A DNA stretch of 64,000 bases from an uncultured Clostridia bacterium (GTDB lineage: Bacteria > Bacillota > Clostridia > Christensenellales > Pumilibacteraceae). Under the pieces are notes generated by a model, which made no database searches, was not told the DNA's origin, and saw only the letters and a program-made list of their open reading frames with translations. Every line of letters begins with the position of its first letter. Position 1 is the stretch's first letter. A program made the translations under genes and the position numbers. This document shows positions 1 through 9,000 of this stretch, one piece after another. The stretch lies in contig CAMWMF010000006.1 in NCBI GenBank assembly GCA_947175335.1, forward strand, positions 24,442 through 88,441, read 5' to 3'.

Positions 1-1
1 C

Positions 2-1117
2 TTTGCTTGTCCCGCATATTCTTATATCACGTCGTGGCTTGGTCTTACGCTGCTTACAGTATTGTTACTGTCGGTATGCTTGCACAAAAAGTTCAAATCG
101 AAGTTCGGCTTCGGTATGGATAGGCTGTATTTGTATGTAATACCCGCGGCGTTGTGCTTGCCGCTCGTTATGCCTACGATTACGGCGCTGGCAGGGCTCC
201 TTCCGCTTGTGCTTCTTCCCGTAATGTTCACGCTGTTTACGGCAGTGCTCGGCGTAGGCGTTCCGTACTTGGATCGCTCGCAGCCCATACTGGACAAGGT
301 AGCCAAAAAGCTGCCCAAGCGCACTATAAGAGTGGAGCGCGTAGTAACCGAAAAGGTTGAGGATCGTGCCAAAAAAGGCAAGTTCACCGAAAAGACGTTT
401 AAGCGCGTGGAAAAAGAAAAGGTAGCATTCAACTACAAAAACTATTTCGGTATTTCCGTTGTAGCCGTACTCGGCATAGTTATAGCGCTGTTCTCGGGCG
501 GCTTCGGCGTAAACTTTGACAAGACGTTGACCAACTACTTTACGTACGACAATGCTATCTACAACGACTCGATAGTGTACGAGATTAACGGTACCGAGCA
601 AAAGGTAGTAGTAGGCGATTTGATGGCGTACAAGTTTATGCGCTACCATATAGGCGACCTCGAATGGGACGGTGCTAACAACAGATACAGCAAGGCTGTC
701 GACTATAATATAAAGAATAACATTAATCCGTCCGTGTCCAAAGACGGCAACAAATACACGATAACCACATTTGACGGCGCCAATTCCAACGTTGTAATAA
801 CCATTCCGTCGGCGCGGTCCATAACTCGCATTACCGTCAAAGAGTTTTCCAAAACATATGGCGACTACGAGGGTTACGTGTACGACTACGAAAACAGCGA
901 CCAAATAACGTTGCGTTTACCGTACGGCTTCGATTCGATATTCACCTTGGAAATTGAAGGCGGCTCGCCGAGCAGGTTCGAGTACGAGGAGTACAGAACG
1001 GTTACCGAAGGAGATACGTTGTTGGATGACGTAGACGAATGGAACTTGGTCAAGGGCGACGCGGACATGCATGGCCTGCGTGCCGGTATAGTTATCAAAC
1101 GCACTCTCAACGTATAA
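2..1117 (+). CDS. Membrane protein, 3' part (5' end outside window)
   Basis: The reading frame is open to the left edge of the window, so the start is missing and the visible 371 codons are the C-terminal part. The visible part begins with a hydrophobic stretch, has a second membrane segment pair around bases 130-270, a positively charged cytoplasmic-looking linker rich in K, R and E (about 290-440), another membrane segment (about 445-515), then about 195 residues of soluble, beta-rich, Tyr/Asn-rich sequence ending in KRTLNV. This order (membrane bundle followed by a C-terminal soluble domain) resembles the tail of M28 peptidases with transmembrane regions, and the fragment PAYSY near the edge recalls that group, but this is a weak impression. 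I do not recognise the family with confidence. A Rho-independent terminator follows directly. Confidence 0.6.
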   Translation, partial: FACPAYSYITSWLGLTLLTVLLLSVCLHKKFKSKFGFGMDRLYLYVIPAALCLPLVMPTITALAGLLPLVLLPVMFTLFTAVLGVGVPYLDRSQPILDKVAKKLPKRTIRVERVVTEKVEDRAKKGKFTEKTFKRVEKEKVAFNYKNYFGISVVAVLGIVIALFSGGFGVNFDKTLTNYFTYDNAIYNDSIVYEINGTEQKVVVGDLMAYKFMRYHIGDLEWDGANNRYSKAVDYNIKNNINPSVSKDGNKYTITTFDGANSNVVITIPSARSITRITVKEFSKTYGDYEGYVYDYENSDQITLRLPYGFDSIFTLEIEGGSPSRFEYEEYRTVTEGDTLLDDVDEWNLVKGDADMHGLRAGIVIKRTLNV

Positions 1118-1140
1118 CAAAGCTAAGTAATACAGCAAGT

Positions 1141-1169
1141 AAAGACCGCACGGCAACGCGCGGTCTTTT
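1141..1169 (+). terminator. Rho-independent terminator
   Basis: Stem AAAGACCGC / GCGGTCTTT with a 10-base loop followed by TTTTGTGTT, 23 bases after the stop codon of the preceding membrane-protein gene. Confidence 0.85.
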
Positions 1170-1351
1170 GTGTTGGGGATATATTTTTTTGCCGTAGAGT
1201 ATAATATTCGTGTGCATAAAATGCCCGATTTTTGCACCGTCGATTTTTGTTATTACAGGGCTTTCGTGGCGTCACGCCCGATTTTAGGCTAAAAAACAGC
1301 CGATTTTTTGTGTTTATTTGCAATTTAGGGCATAAAAAGCTTGTCGAATAG

Positions 1352-1381
1352 TGGACAAACACGAAAAAAATATGCTATAAT
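1352..1381 (+). promoter_or_regulatory. Promoter of the GH95-like gene
   Basis: TGGACA (1352-1357), an 18-base spacer and a consensus TATAAT (1376-1381), 33 bases before the ATG. A GGAGG ribosome site lies at about 1400. The TTGTC...GACAA inverted half sites around the -35 (1341-1358) could be an operator, which is only a guess. The rest of the 1170-1414 gap is AT-rich with several CGATTTT repeats and no gene that I can see. Confidence 0.7.
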
Positions 1382-1414
1382 TCACTGGTAAAGATTAAGC
1401 GGAGGAATAAGAAA

Positions 1415-3844
1415 ATGGCAGTAGCACGTAAGCCTAAAAACACATTAAAATTTTCACAGCCGTCGTCGTGGTGGGGAAGTCAGTGGCGCGAAGGATTGCC
1501 TATCGGCAACGGTGTTATAGGCGCCGATTGTTACGGCGGTGCGGCGTCCGACGTGCTTATGATTACGCATGGCGATTTGTGGTGGCAGGGTAAGGACTCG
1601 GCTCTTCAAGACGTGTCCGACAAAGTGCCTAACGTGCGCAAAAAGATTGCCGAAGGCGATTTCCTCGGCGCTGAAAAAATTCTTTCTACCGAGCTTATTC
1701 GCAAGGGTTACAGGCCGCAGCTTTCCTACCCGCTGCCGCTTTGCGATTTTGTAATAGACATGAAGGTCGACAAGGGCGCAAAGGAGTATTCCCGAACGCT
1801 CGATTTGGAAAGCGCGGAAGCTTCTGTGTCCTTTAAGGACGGCGGTACGCGTTTCGAGCGCAACGCATTTGTTTCGCGTGCGCGTGACGTTATAGTATAC
1901 GAGATTACCCGCGTAGGACAAAAGAACATTGACGCAAGTTTTAAGTTCCAACTGCACGACAAGTTTAATGCGCGTACACAGGTGGCTGTTTCCGCTACGC
2001 CCGAAAACGTTACGGGCAAGTGCGAAAACTACTGGCTGTACTTTTCGGCACGTTCGTCTACGGGCGCGGATTTCGGCGCGGTAGCAAAAATAAACTTCTT
2101 TGCAGGTAAGCAGGAGATAGTGGGCGACAGCCTTGTCGTTACCGGCGCGGAAAAGATTTTGGTAATAATCAAGCCTTTTATAGAGGCTCAGCGAGATAAG
2201 GCGTGGAAGGATTGCAAAGCGTCCATAATGGAGATAAAGCTCCCTTATGACAAGCTGATGAAAGAGCATCAGGCTTTGCACCAAAAGCTGTTCTTTGCTG
2301 CGGAGGTCGATTTTAACGCCGAAGCAAGCGCGCGCGACGCGTTTGTGGACGGTGCTATTGCCGAGGCGGTGCAAAGCGGCGAAACCAAATCGGCGCTGTT
2401 TGAAAAACTGTGGGCGTACGGTAGATACTTGATGATTACAGGCTCCAAGCCCGAGGGCAGGCCTTTCGCGCCGTACGGACTGTGGTGCGGCGACTACAAG
2501 GCGGAAAATGCGCAAATCAACGCCGCCGGCAATCTCCAAGCGATGTACGATATGACGCAAGCGGGCAACCTGAACGATTATGCCGAAAGTGTTTTCCACT
2601 TGTACGAATCGGTAATGCAGCAGCTTAAACTGAACGCGTCGCGTCTTTACGGCTGCCGCGGCATATTTGTGCCGTATACCATGTCGCCGTCTACCGGATA
2701 CCCGGGAGATATAAACGACGCTATGATACACTTCACAGGCGTCGCGGGCTGGCTTGGTAATTTGTTCTACGACTATGCGTTGTATACCAACGACCAAAAG
2801 TTTTTAAAGACTCGTGCACTTCCGTTTATGAAGGAAGCGGCAACGTTCTACGAAGAATTTTTCAAGCTTGTAGACTTAAAGTACTACGAGTCCACGCCGT
2901 CGTATTCGCCCTTCTCTACGGCAGGTAATTTGACAAATACCGAAAATAAGTCGGGCGTTTTTGCTTCGGCAGTCACTACTGCGGAAAATCACGCTATTGC
3001 CGCCAACGCCACTGTGGACTTTGCTATTGCAAGGAGCCTTCTCACCAATCTTATAGAGGGCAGCAAAGCTGCGGCTATGAACAAGGCAGAGGTCATCAAG
3101 TGGGAGGATATGCTCAAAAAGATGCCGCCGTACAAGTACAACAACGACGGTACCGTCAGCGAGTATATAGACGAGCGCTGCACGGACAATCCTTGCGATC
3201 CGTCGGTGGCAATGTACTATCCCGTTTATCCCGATTACCGTAGCCGCGACAACATAGAGCTTAACAAGAGCTACGCCACCACTGCCAAAAAGAAGGCGCT
3301 GACGGCGCGCGACAATATGAGCGCGGACGCTTTGGCAGGGTATGCACAAGTGTTTGCACGGTTGTGCGACGGCGATATGCTGTACGATCAAATAAACGCG
3401 CTCGTGCGCGGCATGGCAATGAACAACCTTATGTTCGCGGCGGACGACTGGCGCGGTATGGGCAGCGGTAAGCATGGCTTGTGGGCGCAACCCGTTCCGT
3501 ACGTAAACGTAATGGTTACGGGCGCGTTGCAGGAAGCGCTTGTGCAGTCCACACCTACGCTTATACACTTGCTTCCCGCCGTACCCGCGGAAATAGGCAA
3601 GGGCGCGCTTACCGGCTTCCAGACCAGAGCGGGCGTTGAGGTTGCTATGGAATGGGATATTCCGCGCGGCACGCTCAGCGTAAAGCTGAAAGCCAAACGC
3701 GCTACGACCATAGACGTGCAGCTGCCCAAAACGGCAAAGCCGCCCAAAAAGGTGGACGCGCAAAAGTTCGACGACCTGCGCGGTTTGCTTATCGGCTTAA
3801 AGCTTGCGGCAAACAAGGTTGTGCAGCTTGATATTAAGTTTTAA
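1415..3844 (+). CDS. GH95-family (alpha-L-fucosidase-like) protein, catalytic residues apparently replaced
   Basis: The 809-residue protein has the GH95 layout: an N-terminal beta domain starting with the family hallmark (LPIGNGVIGA near residue 27, then GDLWWQG), a central (alpha/alpha)6 barrel, and a C-terminal beta domain. No signal peptide is visible, so it should be cytoplasmic. GH95 enzymes invert alpha-1,2-L-fucosides or alpha-galactosides using a Glu acid, an Asp and two Asn (E566, D766, N421, N423 in the Bifidobacterium enzyme). By eye the usual SPEN is SPFS here (Phe500), the usual IDGN Asp aligns with Tyr696, and N-x-N is Q367-I-N369. It may be a non-hydrolytic relative or use a different mechanism. 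The start is supported by GGAGG and its own promoter; it is monocistronic between two terminators. Confidence 0.8.
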   Translation: MAVARKPKNTLKFSQPSSWWGSQWREGLPIGNGVIGADCYGGAASDVLMITHGDLWWQGKDSALQDVSDKVPNVRKKIAEGDFLGAEKILSTELIRKGYRPQLSYPLPLCDFVIDMKVDKGAKEYSRTLDLESAEASVSFKDGGTRFERNAFVSRARDVIVYEITRVGQKNIDASFKFQLHDKFNARTQVAVSATPENVTGKCENYWLYFSARSSTGADFGAVAKINFFAGKQEIVGDSLVVTGAEKILVIIKPFIEAQRDKAWKDCKASIMEIKLPYDKLMKEHQALHQKLFFAAEVDFNAEASARDAFVDGAIAEAVQSGETKSALFEKLWAYGRYLMITGSKPEGRPFAPYGLWCGDYKAENAQINAAGNLQAMYDMTQAGNLNDYAESVFHLYESVMQQLKLNASRLYGCRGIFVPYTMSPSTGYPGDINDAMIHFTGVAGWLGNLFYDYALYTNDQKFLKTRALPFMKEAATFYEEFFKLVDLKYYESTPSYSPFSTAGNLTNTENKSGVFASAVTTAENHAIAANATVDFAIARSLLTNLIEGSKAAAMNKAEVIKWEDMLKKMPPYKYNNDGTVSEYIDERCTDNPCDPSVAMYYPVYPDYRSRDNIELNKSYATTAKKKALTARDNMSADALAGYAQVFARLCDGDMLYDQINALVRGMAMNNLMFAADDWRGMGSGKHGLWAQPVPYVNVMVTGALQEALVQSTPTLIHLLPAVPAEIGKGALTGFQTRAGVEVAMEWDIPRGTLSVKLKAKRATTIDVQLPKTAKPPKKVDAQKFDDLRGLLIGLKLAANKVVQLDIKF

Positions 3845-3857
3845 ATCTATTGAAATT

Positions 3858-3892
3858 AAAAACACGGACGGTATAACGCCGTCCGTGTTTTT
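3858..3892. terminator. Bidirectional terminator
   Basis: Perfect 14-bp stem AAAAACACGGACGG / CCGTCCGTGTTTTT with a 7-base loop. It has A and T runs on its two sides, so it can end both the GH95-like gene from the left and dapB from the right. Confidence 0.9.
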
Positions 3893-3912
3893 GTATGCAA
3901 ACTAATTAGGGA

Positions 3913-4647
3913 TTACAAAAGTGTTTTTACAAGGTCGTCCATATCGTACAGTCCTGGCTTTGCCGACAAAAGGAAGTCCGCCGCCTTGTACGCGCCTGCG
4001 GCAAACAGCTTGCGGGAGCGCGCCGAGTGCGATATCGTTACTATTTCGTCCTCGCCGTAAAAACCTATTTCATGTTCGCCGACAACACCGCCGCCGCGCA
4101 CAGAAGTGATACCAACTTCGCCGTGGGTGCGCTTGCCCTCGCGGTTTATCACTTGATTGTCGCGGGAGGAGAGTGCGTCGGCAAGCAATAGTGCCGTGCC
4201 CGACGGATTGTCCAGCTTTTGATTGTGGTGCTTTTCCACTATCTCTATATCGAATGTATCGCCGAGTACGGCTTTTGCGGCAACCGCCGCCGCCTTAGTC
4301 GCGGCAATGCCGAGGCTCATGTTTCCCGAACGGAATACGGGCACTCTTTGCGCCAGCAACCCTATAGCATGCAACTCGCTGGCGTTATAGCCTGTTGTTG
4401 CGATTACCACGGGCTTGCGTACGCGCTCGGTAAGTCCGATAATGGGTGATAGCAAGTACGGATTGGAAAAATCTATTATAACGTCGAAATCGACTTTTAT
4501 ATCGTTCGTGTCGTTGTATACAGGTATGTCGCCGCCACGCGGGGTCTTGTCAAACCCGCCGACGACTGTATAGCCGTAATCTGCCGCGCTTTGCACGAGC
4601 ATTTTTCCCATTCTTCCGTCAATGCCGAAAATAAACGCTTTTTTCAT
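3913..4647 (-). CDS. dapB: 4-hydroxy-tetrahydrodipicolinate reductase
   Basis: This 244-residue enzyme carries out the NAD(P)H-dependent reduction that follows DapA in lysine/diaminopimelate synthesis. The N-terminal Rossmann signature GIDGRMG is near residue 8. The catalytic His pair and substrate Lys sit in KHHNQKLDNPSGTA, the family active-site motif, in the middle of the protein. The C-terminal domain ends in AGAYKAADFLLSAKPGLYDM, as usual for the family. The reading frame is open further upstream, but the start is set at MKKAFIFG because the extension overlaps dapA out of frame. The ATG shares one base with the dapA stop codon (TAATG), which points to translational coupling. It is the last gene of asd-dapA-dapB. 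Confidence 0.95.
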   Translation of the reverse strand: MKKAFIFGIDGRMGKMLVQSAADYGYTVVGGFDKTPRGGDIPVYNDTNDIKVDFDVIIDFSNPYLLSPIIGLTERVRKPVVIATTGYNASELHAIGLLAQRVPVFRSGNMSLGIAATKAAAVAAKAVLGDTFDIEIVEKHHNQKLDNPSGTALLLADALSSRDNQVINREGKRTHGEVGITSVRGGGVVGEHEIGFYGEDEIVTISHSARSRKLFAAGAYKAADFLLSAKPGLYDMDDLVKTLL

Positions 4648-5525
4648 TATATCAACTCCAATTCGCGCATAGTCGATTTCAAAAGCTCGACGTGGTTCGG
4701 TTCGAGCTCGGTAAGCGGCAGGCGAGGGGCGCCCACTTCGAATCCGATAAGCTGCATAGCCTTTTTGACGGGAATAGGGTTGACCTCGCAAAACAGCGCG
4801 GAAATAAAATCGTTCAGCTTAAATTGCAACGCTTGCGCTTCGGTGAATTTGTTTTTCAGGCACAGTGCGCACAGCTCGCTCATCATCTGCGGCGCGGGGT
4901 TTGCCGCAACCGAAATAACGCCCTTGCAGCCCATAAGCATAGCGGTGGCGGTTATACCGTCGTCGCCGCTGTACATTGCTAAGCCTGTTTGGGCGCACAC
5001 CTTGGCGGTGTTTTGGAATTGCTCGATATTGCCGCAAGCTTCCTTTATGCCGACAACGCCGTCTATCGCGGCAAGCTCTTCGACCGTTGCGGGCAAAATA
5101 TTTACGCCCGTGCGCGACGGAACGTTGTACGCTATTATCGGAATGCCTGCTTTGGCTACTGCTTTGTAATGTTCTACAATGCCGCGCTGTGTGCATTTGT
5201 TGTAGTAGGGGGTAACTACAAGCACGCCGTCGGCACCCAAGCGTTTTGCTGTGCAAGCGTGGTCGTAGGCTGTGGCTGTGCTGTTGCTGCCGGCACCCAC
5301 GATTACGGGTACGCGTTTGTTGGCGTGCGCTATAATAAACGAAGTAGCTTTTTCGTACTCGGCCGCGGAAGCCGTAGCAGGCTCGCCGGTCGTGCCGAAG
5401 GGGAGAAGCGCGGACACGCCGCCCGATATCAAGTGTTCTATGTATTTGTCGAGTACGGCGTAATCTATGGTGTCCTTGCCGAACGGTGTTACCATTGCCG
5501 CGCCCACTCCTGTAAACAGCGCCAT
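4647..5525 (-). CDS. dapA: 4-hydroxy-tetrahydrodipicolinate synthase
   Basis: This is a 292-residue class I aldolase of standard length that condenses pyruvate with aspartate semialdehyde. All canonical residues are visible at their usual numbers: GTTGE with Thr45-46, Tyr133 in YNVPSRTG, Arg138, and the Schiff-base Lys161 in GIKEA. An AGAGGT ribosome site lies 7 bases upstream of the ATG. It is the middle gene of the minus-strand asd-dapA-dapB operon: 39 bases after asd and overlapping dapB by one base. Feedback control by lysine is common in the family but cannot be judged from the sequence. Confidence 0.96.
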   Translation of the reverse strand: MALFTGVGAAMVTPFGKDTIDYAVLDKYIEHLISGGVSALLPFGTTGEPATASAAEYEKATSFIIAHANKRVPVIVGAGSNSTATAYDHACTAKRLGADGVLVVTPYYNKCTQRGIVEHYKAVAKAGIPIIAYNVPSRTGVNILPATVEELAAIDGVVGIKEACGNIEQFQNTAKVCAQTGLAMYSGDDGITATAMLMGCKGVISVAANPAPQMMSELCALCLKNKFTEAQALQFKLNDFISALFCEVNPIPVKKAMQLIGFEVGAPRLPLTELEPNHVELLKSTMRELELI

Positions 5526-5564
5526 AATTTTACCTCTGTAATCAGTATGTAGTGTTAAATGTTA

Positions 5565-6557
5565 TTATTCGCCTTTAAGCAAAAGCTCGGCTATTTGCAC
5601 GGCGTTGGTTGCCGCACCCTTGCGGATGTTGTCGGCTACTACCCAAATGTTGAGCCCGCTTTCCACCGAATCGTCTTGGCGCACACGCCCGACAAAAACC
5701 TCGTCGCGCCCTTCCGCGTCAATCGGCATAGGGTAGACGTTATTTTGCGTGTCGTCGCAAACAATAACGCCTTTTGCACTACTAAGCACTTTAAGCGCGC
5801 TCTCGCGCGTTACCGACTTTTCAAACTCTATGTTAATGCTTTCGCTGTGGCCGTAGTAAACGGGCACGCGCGCGGTGGTTGCGGTTATGCGCAAAGTATC
5901 GTCGCACAAAATTTTGCGCGTTTCGTTTATCATTTTCAATTCTTCCTTGGTGTAGCCGTTTTCCGTAAATACGTCTATGTGCGGAAGAATGTTGTGTGCT
6001 ATTGCATGCGGGAACTTTTTGGGTTCCGTGCCTTTTTCGCCTTCGGCAAGATCGAGTAAGCCGGCTTTGCCTGCGCCCGACACCGCTTGGTATGTAGAAT
6101 AAACTATGCGTTTTATCTTGAACGCGTCGTGCAGCGGCTTCAACGCAACAACCGCTTGAATGGTGGAGCAGTTGGGGTTGGCTATTATTCCGTGGTGATT
6201 GAACGCCGCTTGCGGATTGACTTCGGGCACGACAAGCGGCACCGATTTATCCATACGCCATTGCGACGAGTTATCTATAACTACGCAGCCGTTTTGCGCA
6301 AACAGCGGAGTAAAGATTTTTGATACTTCGCCGCCGGCAGAAAACAACGCGATTTGTGCATTGCAGTTTTTCACGTTTTGCTCGGTAAGCTCTTGCACGG
6401 TGTAGCTTTTGCCCATAAATTCGACGTTCTTTCCCGCGCTCTTTGCCGAGGCGAAAAGCGTTAGGTCTTTGACAGGGAATTTACGTTGTTCCAATACTTC
6501 CAGCATGGTGCGCCCGACAAGCCCGGTAGCGCCCACAACGGCGATGTTTTTATACAT
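5565..6557 (-). CDS. asd: Aspartate-semialdehyde dehydrogenase
   Basis: The 330-residue enzyme reduces aspartyl phosphate to aspartate semialdehyde, the branch point to lysine/DAP, threonine and methionine. The N-terminal NADP-binding motif is VVGATGLVGR, the active-site Cys is Cys130 in NPNCST, and the substrate region ends in GHSESI with its conserved His. The start at MYKNIAVVG is chosen over an upstream in-frame ATG because TGCGGAGGCA gives a good ribosome site. It heads the operon asd-dapA-dapB and is divergent from the M20 peptidase gene 133 bases away. The short upstream gap is too small for a full lysine riboswitch and I see no L-box motif. Confidence 0.95.
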   Translation of the reverse strand: MYKNIAVVGATGLVGRTMLEVLEQRKFPVKDLTLFASAKSAGKNVEFMGKSYTVQELTEQNVKNCNAQIALFSAGGEVSKIFTPLFAQNGCVVIDNSSQWRMDKSVPLVVPEVNPQAAFNHHGIIANPNCSTIQAVVALKPLHDAFKIKRIVYSTYQAVSGAGKAGLLDLAEGEKGTEPKKFPHAIAHNILPHIDVFTENGYTKEELKMINETRKILCDDTLRITATTARVPVYYGHSESINIEFEKSVTRESALKVLSSAKGVIVCDDTQNNVYPMPIDAEGRDEVFVGRVRQDDSVESGLNIWVVADNIRKGAATNAVQIAELLLKGE

Positions 6558-6655
6558 AATTGCCTCCGCATTTATCTTATCAAAATACACCCTTAAAAGT
6601 CAAGTAATAAACATGTGTAATGATTTTGTAATTTTTAAAAATCGGCAATATTTAC

Positions 6656-6684
6656 TTGAAAACGTAACGTAAAGGTGGTATACT
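6656..6684 (+). promoter_or_regulatory. Promoter of the M20 peptidase gene, placed to give a leaderless mRNA
   Basis: TTGAAA (6656-6661), a 17-base spacer and TATACT (6679-6684). The expected transcription start is at about 6691, the A of the ATG. The only ribosome-site-like sequence, AAAGGTGG (6671-6678), lies between the two boxes and would not be transcribed from this promoter. Confidence 0.65.
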
Positions 6685-6690
6685 GGTAAT

Positions 6691-7788
6691 ATGGACGAGC
6701 AGTCTTTACAGTATCTTACGGCAACGCGGCGCAAGCTGCACGCAATGGCTGAGCTATCGGGCGCGGAATACAACACGTCCGCATTTATAGTGGAGGAGTT
6801 GAAACGCTTCGGGTACAAGCCTAAGACGATAGGCACAGGTGTGTACTGCGACGTAGGGCGTGGAAACAAAAGGCTGGCGTTCCGTGCGGATATTGATGCG
6901 TTACCGATTACCGAGGACGTACAAGCGACGGGAATGGGCGATTGCGCGGCGGACGGCGTTATGCACGCTTGCGGGCACGACGGGCACACCGCTAATTTGC
7001 TCAACGTTGCAAGGATAGTGGGCGGCAAGAGCGACGTGCCGCTTAGATTCATATTTCAGTTCGACGAGGAAGTGGCAGGCGGCAGTACCGTAATGATAGA
7101 AAACGGTGTGCTGGACGGCGTGTCGGAGGTGTACGCGTTGCACCTTTGCCCGGAGCTCGAACAGGGCAAGGTGGGATATTGCTACGGCGCAATGTTCGCC
7201 GGCTGCTGCGAGTTCGATATTGACTACGTCGGCAAATCGGGGCATTGTGCAAATCCCGAGTGTTGTGCCGACGCGGTGCGGTCTTCTATATACGTAGCGT
7301 CGGAGGCTTACAAGCTGGCCAAACAGCACGGCCTTCAACTAAACCTCGGCAAGATGACGGGCGGTTATGCCCGCAACATAATTTCGGACCGATGCAAGCA
7401 GGAATACACCGTAAGGTTTTACGACCAATCGGCTTGCGAAAGCTTTATGATAGCCGTCGAGCGCGCGGCGTTACAAGCGGACGAAGTAAACGGCACTTCG
7501 CATACAATCGTCACACAAGCGGTTTACCCGACGCTTATCAACCACGCGCTTGCGGTGGATAGGGTGCGTAGTCTTATGGGCGAAAAATGCGTGGAAGTGC
7601 CGCCGCGCAATACCGCCGAGGACTTCTCTAACTTTTTGGAAAACACGACGGGGTGTATGGTATGGCTGGGAACAAAGACGGACGGACATACCTCGCCGTT
7701 ACACAGCAAAACCTTTTCGTTCGACGAAAGGGCGCTGCTTACAGGCACCGAGCTTTTTATTAAACTAATAGAGTCTTATAAGGCGTAA
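6691..7788 (+). CDS. M20-family amidohydrolase/metallopeptidase
   Basis: This 365-residue cytoplasmic zinc hydrolase has the M20D motifs: FRADIDALPITE near residue 64, the metal site MHACGHDGHT (His92, His96, His99 region), QFDEEVAGGS with the catalytic Glu126-127, and a C-terminal PLHSKTFSFDERAL metal-ligand region. M20D members remove acyl groups from amino acids or hydrolyse small peptides. Because it sits divergently next to asd-dapA-dapB, an N-acetyl-diaminopimelate deacetylase role is possible, but the sequence alone does not decide this. The predicted promoter would start the mRNA at the ATG. The next gene follows after 12 bases, so co-transcription is likely. Confidence 0.82.
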   Translation: MDEQSLQYLTATRRKLHAMAELSGAEYNTSAFIVEELKRFGYKPKTIGTGVYCDVGRGNKRLAFRADIDALPITEDVQATGMGDCAADGVMHACGHDGHTANLLNVARIVGGKSDVPLRFIFQFDEEVAGGSTVMIENGVLDGVSEVYALHLCPELEQGKVGYCYGAMFAGCCEFDIDYVGKSGHCANPECCADAVRSSIYVASEAYKLAKQHGLQLNLGKMTGGYARNIISDRCKQEYTVRFYDQSACESFMIAVERAALQADEVNGTSHTIVTQAVYPTLINHALAVDRVRSLMGEKCVEVPPRNTAEDFSNFLENTTGCMVWLGTKTDGHTSPLHSKTFSFDERALLTGTELFIKLIESYKA

Positions 7789-7800
7789 ATAGGAGATTAT

Positions 7801-9000
7801 ATGGCAAAAGCGGAAAAAACCAAAAGAAAGGGCATTGTCCACAAGATGATGTTCGGCAACGAGGATAGACCCGACATCACGCCCGAGCAGCTTAATATGT
7901 CCAAGTGGGCAATGTTCAAGAATATATTTTTCGGCCGATTCGGCACGACTGTTTTGCTTAATTTATTGACGTTGCTGTTTGCATTGCCGGCTATAGCTAT
8001 CATGCTGTTGTTTTACTTAAACTCCTCGGTCGCGGCGGGATTTATACCGTATTCGTCCAACTTGGGTATAGGCTATCCGGTGGTGTCCAATGCGGTAACA
8101 CTCGGCGTAATAAGCGACTTTACGTACAGCATTACCGAATATCTTATTTTAATTCCGTGCATCGGCGTATTTGCGCTTGGCGTTGCAGGCAACTTGTATG
8201 TTGTACGCAAGCTTATTTGGCAGGAGCCTACAAGCACTATCAAGGACTTTTTCCGCGGCATAAAAAAATGCTGGCTCGGTGCGGTGTTTATTGGTTTGCT
8301 TTTCGGGCTGGTGCTGTTGCTGGTTGTATTTTCGTTTGGGTACTTTGACGCATTCCATATGCCTGTTGCGTACAAAGCCGTGATGATAACGATATCGATA
8401 ATACTGCTCGTGTTTACGATTATTTTCGCGTCATTCTTTATGACACAAAACGCTGCGTTCAAAATGCGTCCTACGGTGCTTATACGCAACTCGGCATTGT
8501 TTGTTTTCGGCGCATTCCTTCAATCGGTAATATTTATAGGCATAGGCCTTGCACCGGTATACCTGATGTTTATCCCGGGCATAACCATGTTTTTAGTGCT
8601 GATATACGTGTTTATCGGCTTTTCGTTCAGCACGATAGTGATTTCGCTGTTTTGTCACTTTTGCTACGAAAAGTTTTTGTACGACAAGGTTTCGGACAAG
8701 CCGGCGGCTGTATACAGCAAGCGTGAGCGCGACGAACTGTCCGAACCCGAGCGCGCCAAAAAGAAGCAGCCCACCGCATACAAAAATCCCAAAAAGCGCA
8801 GAAAGTCTATTGACGAGGGTACGTCTATAACGCCGCTTACGCCTACGTTCCGCCGTGAGGACTTGGAACGGTTGCAGCGCGAGCATGAGCAAATTATGCG
8901 CGAAGGTGAGGAAAACGACGAACCGCAAGTAGCCGAACCGCAAGCAGCAGAAGCGGAACAAGCCGATAAACAAGAACCCGACGAGACAACAAGCGATTGA
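7801..9000 (+). CDS. Polytopic membrane protein, YesL/DUF624-like, with long charged tail
   Basis: The 399-residue protein has a basic N-terminus, about six membrane segments between residues 45 and 290, then a hydrophilic tail of roughly 110 residues that is first Lys/Arg-rich (KKKQPTAYKNPKKRRKS) and then Glu/Gln/Ala-rich. The first membrane segment (NLLTLLFALPAIAIM) and spacing recall DUF624/YesL proteins, which often sit beside sugar transport genes, but this assignment is tentative. Its stop codon overlaps the TTG start of the next TPR gene by 4 bases, and it follows the M20 gene by 12 bases. It is the first of three uncharacterised genes that look co-transcribed. Confidence 0.7.
   Translation: MAKAEKTKRKGIVHKMMFGNEDRPDITPEQLNMSKWAMFKNIFFGRFGTTVLLNLLTLLFALPAIAIMLLFYLNSSVAAGFIPYSSNLGIGYPVVSNAVTLGVISDFTYSITEYLILIPCIGVFALGVAGNLYVVRKLIWQEPTSTIKDFFRGIKKCWLGAVFIGLLFGLVLLLVVFSFGYFDAFHMPVAYKAVMITISIILLVFTIIFASFFMTQNAAFKMRPTVLIRNSALFVFGAFLQSVIFIGIGLAPVYLMFIPGITMFLVLIYVFIGFSFSTIVISLFCHFCYEKFLYDKVSDKPAAVYSKRERDELSEPERAKKKQPTAYKNPKKRRKSIDEGTSITPLTPTFRREDLERLQREHEQIMREGEENDEPQVAEPQAAEAEQADKQEPDETTSD

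Noticed and set aside
1454..2797. A 447-residue minus-strand open frame under the GH95-like gene
   Set aside because: It is antisense to clear GH95 motifs and shows no family features.
3913..4791. Longer dapB starting at 4791
   Set aside because: The extra 48 residues overlap dapA out of frame and have no DapB similarity; the start at 4647 gives a coupled TAATG junction.
6558..6690. Lysine riboswitch upstream of asd-dapA-dapB
   Set aside because: The gap is only 133 bases, shared with a divergent promoter, and no L-box motif is visible.
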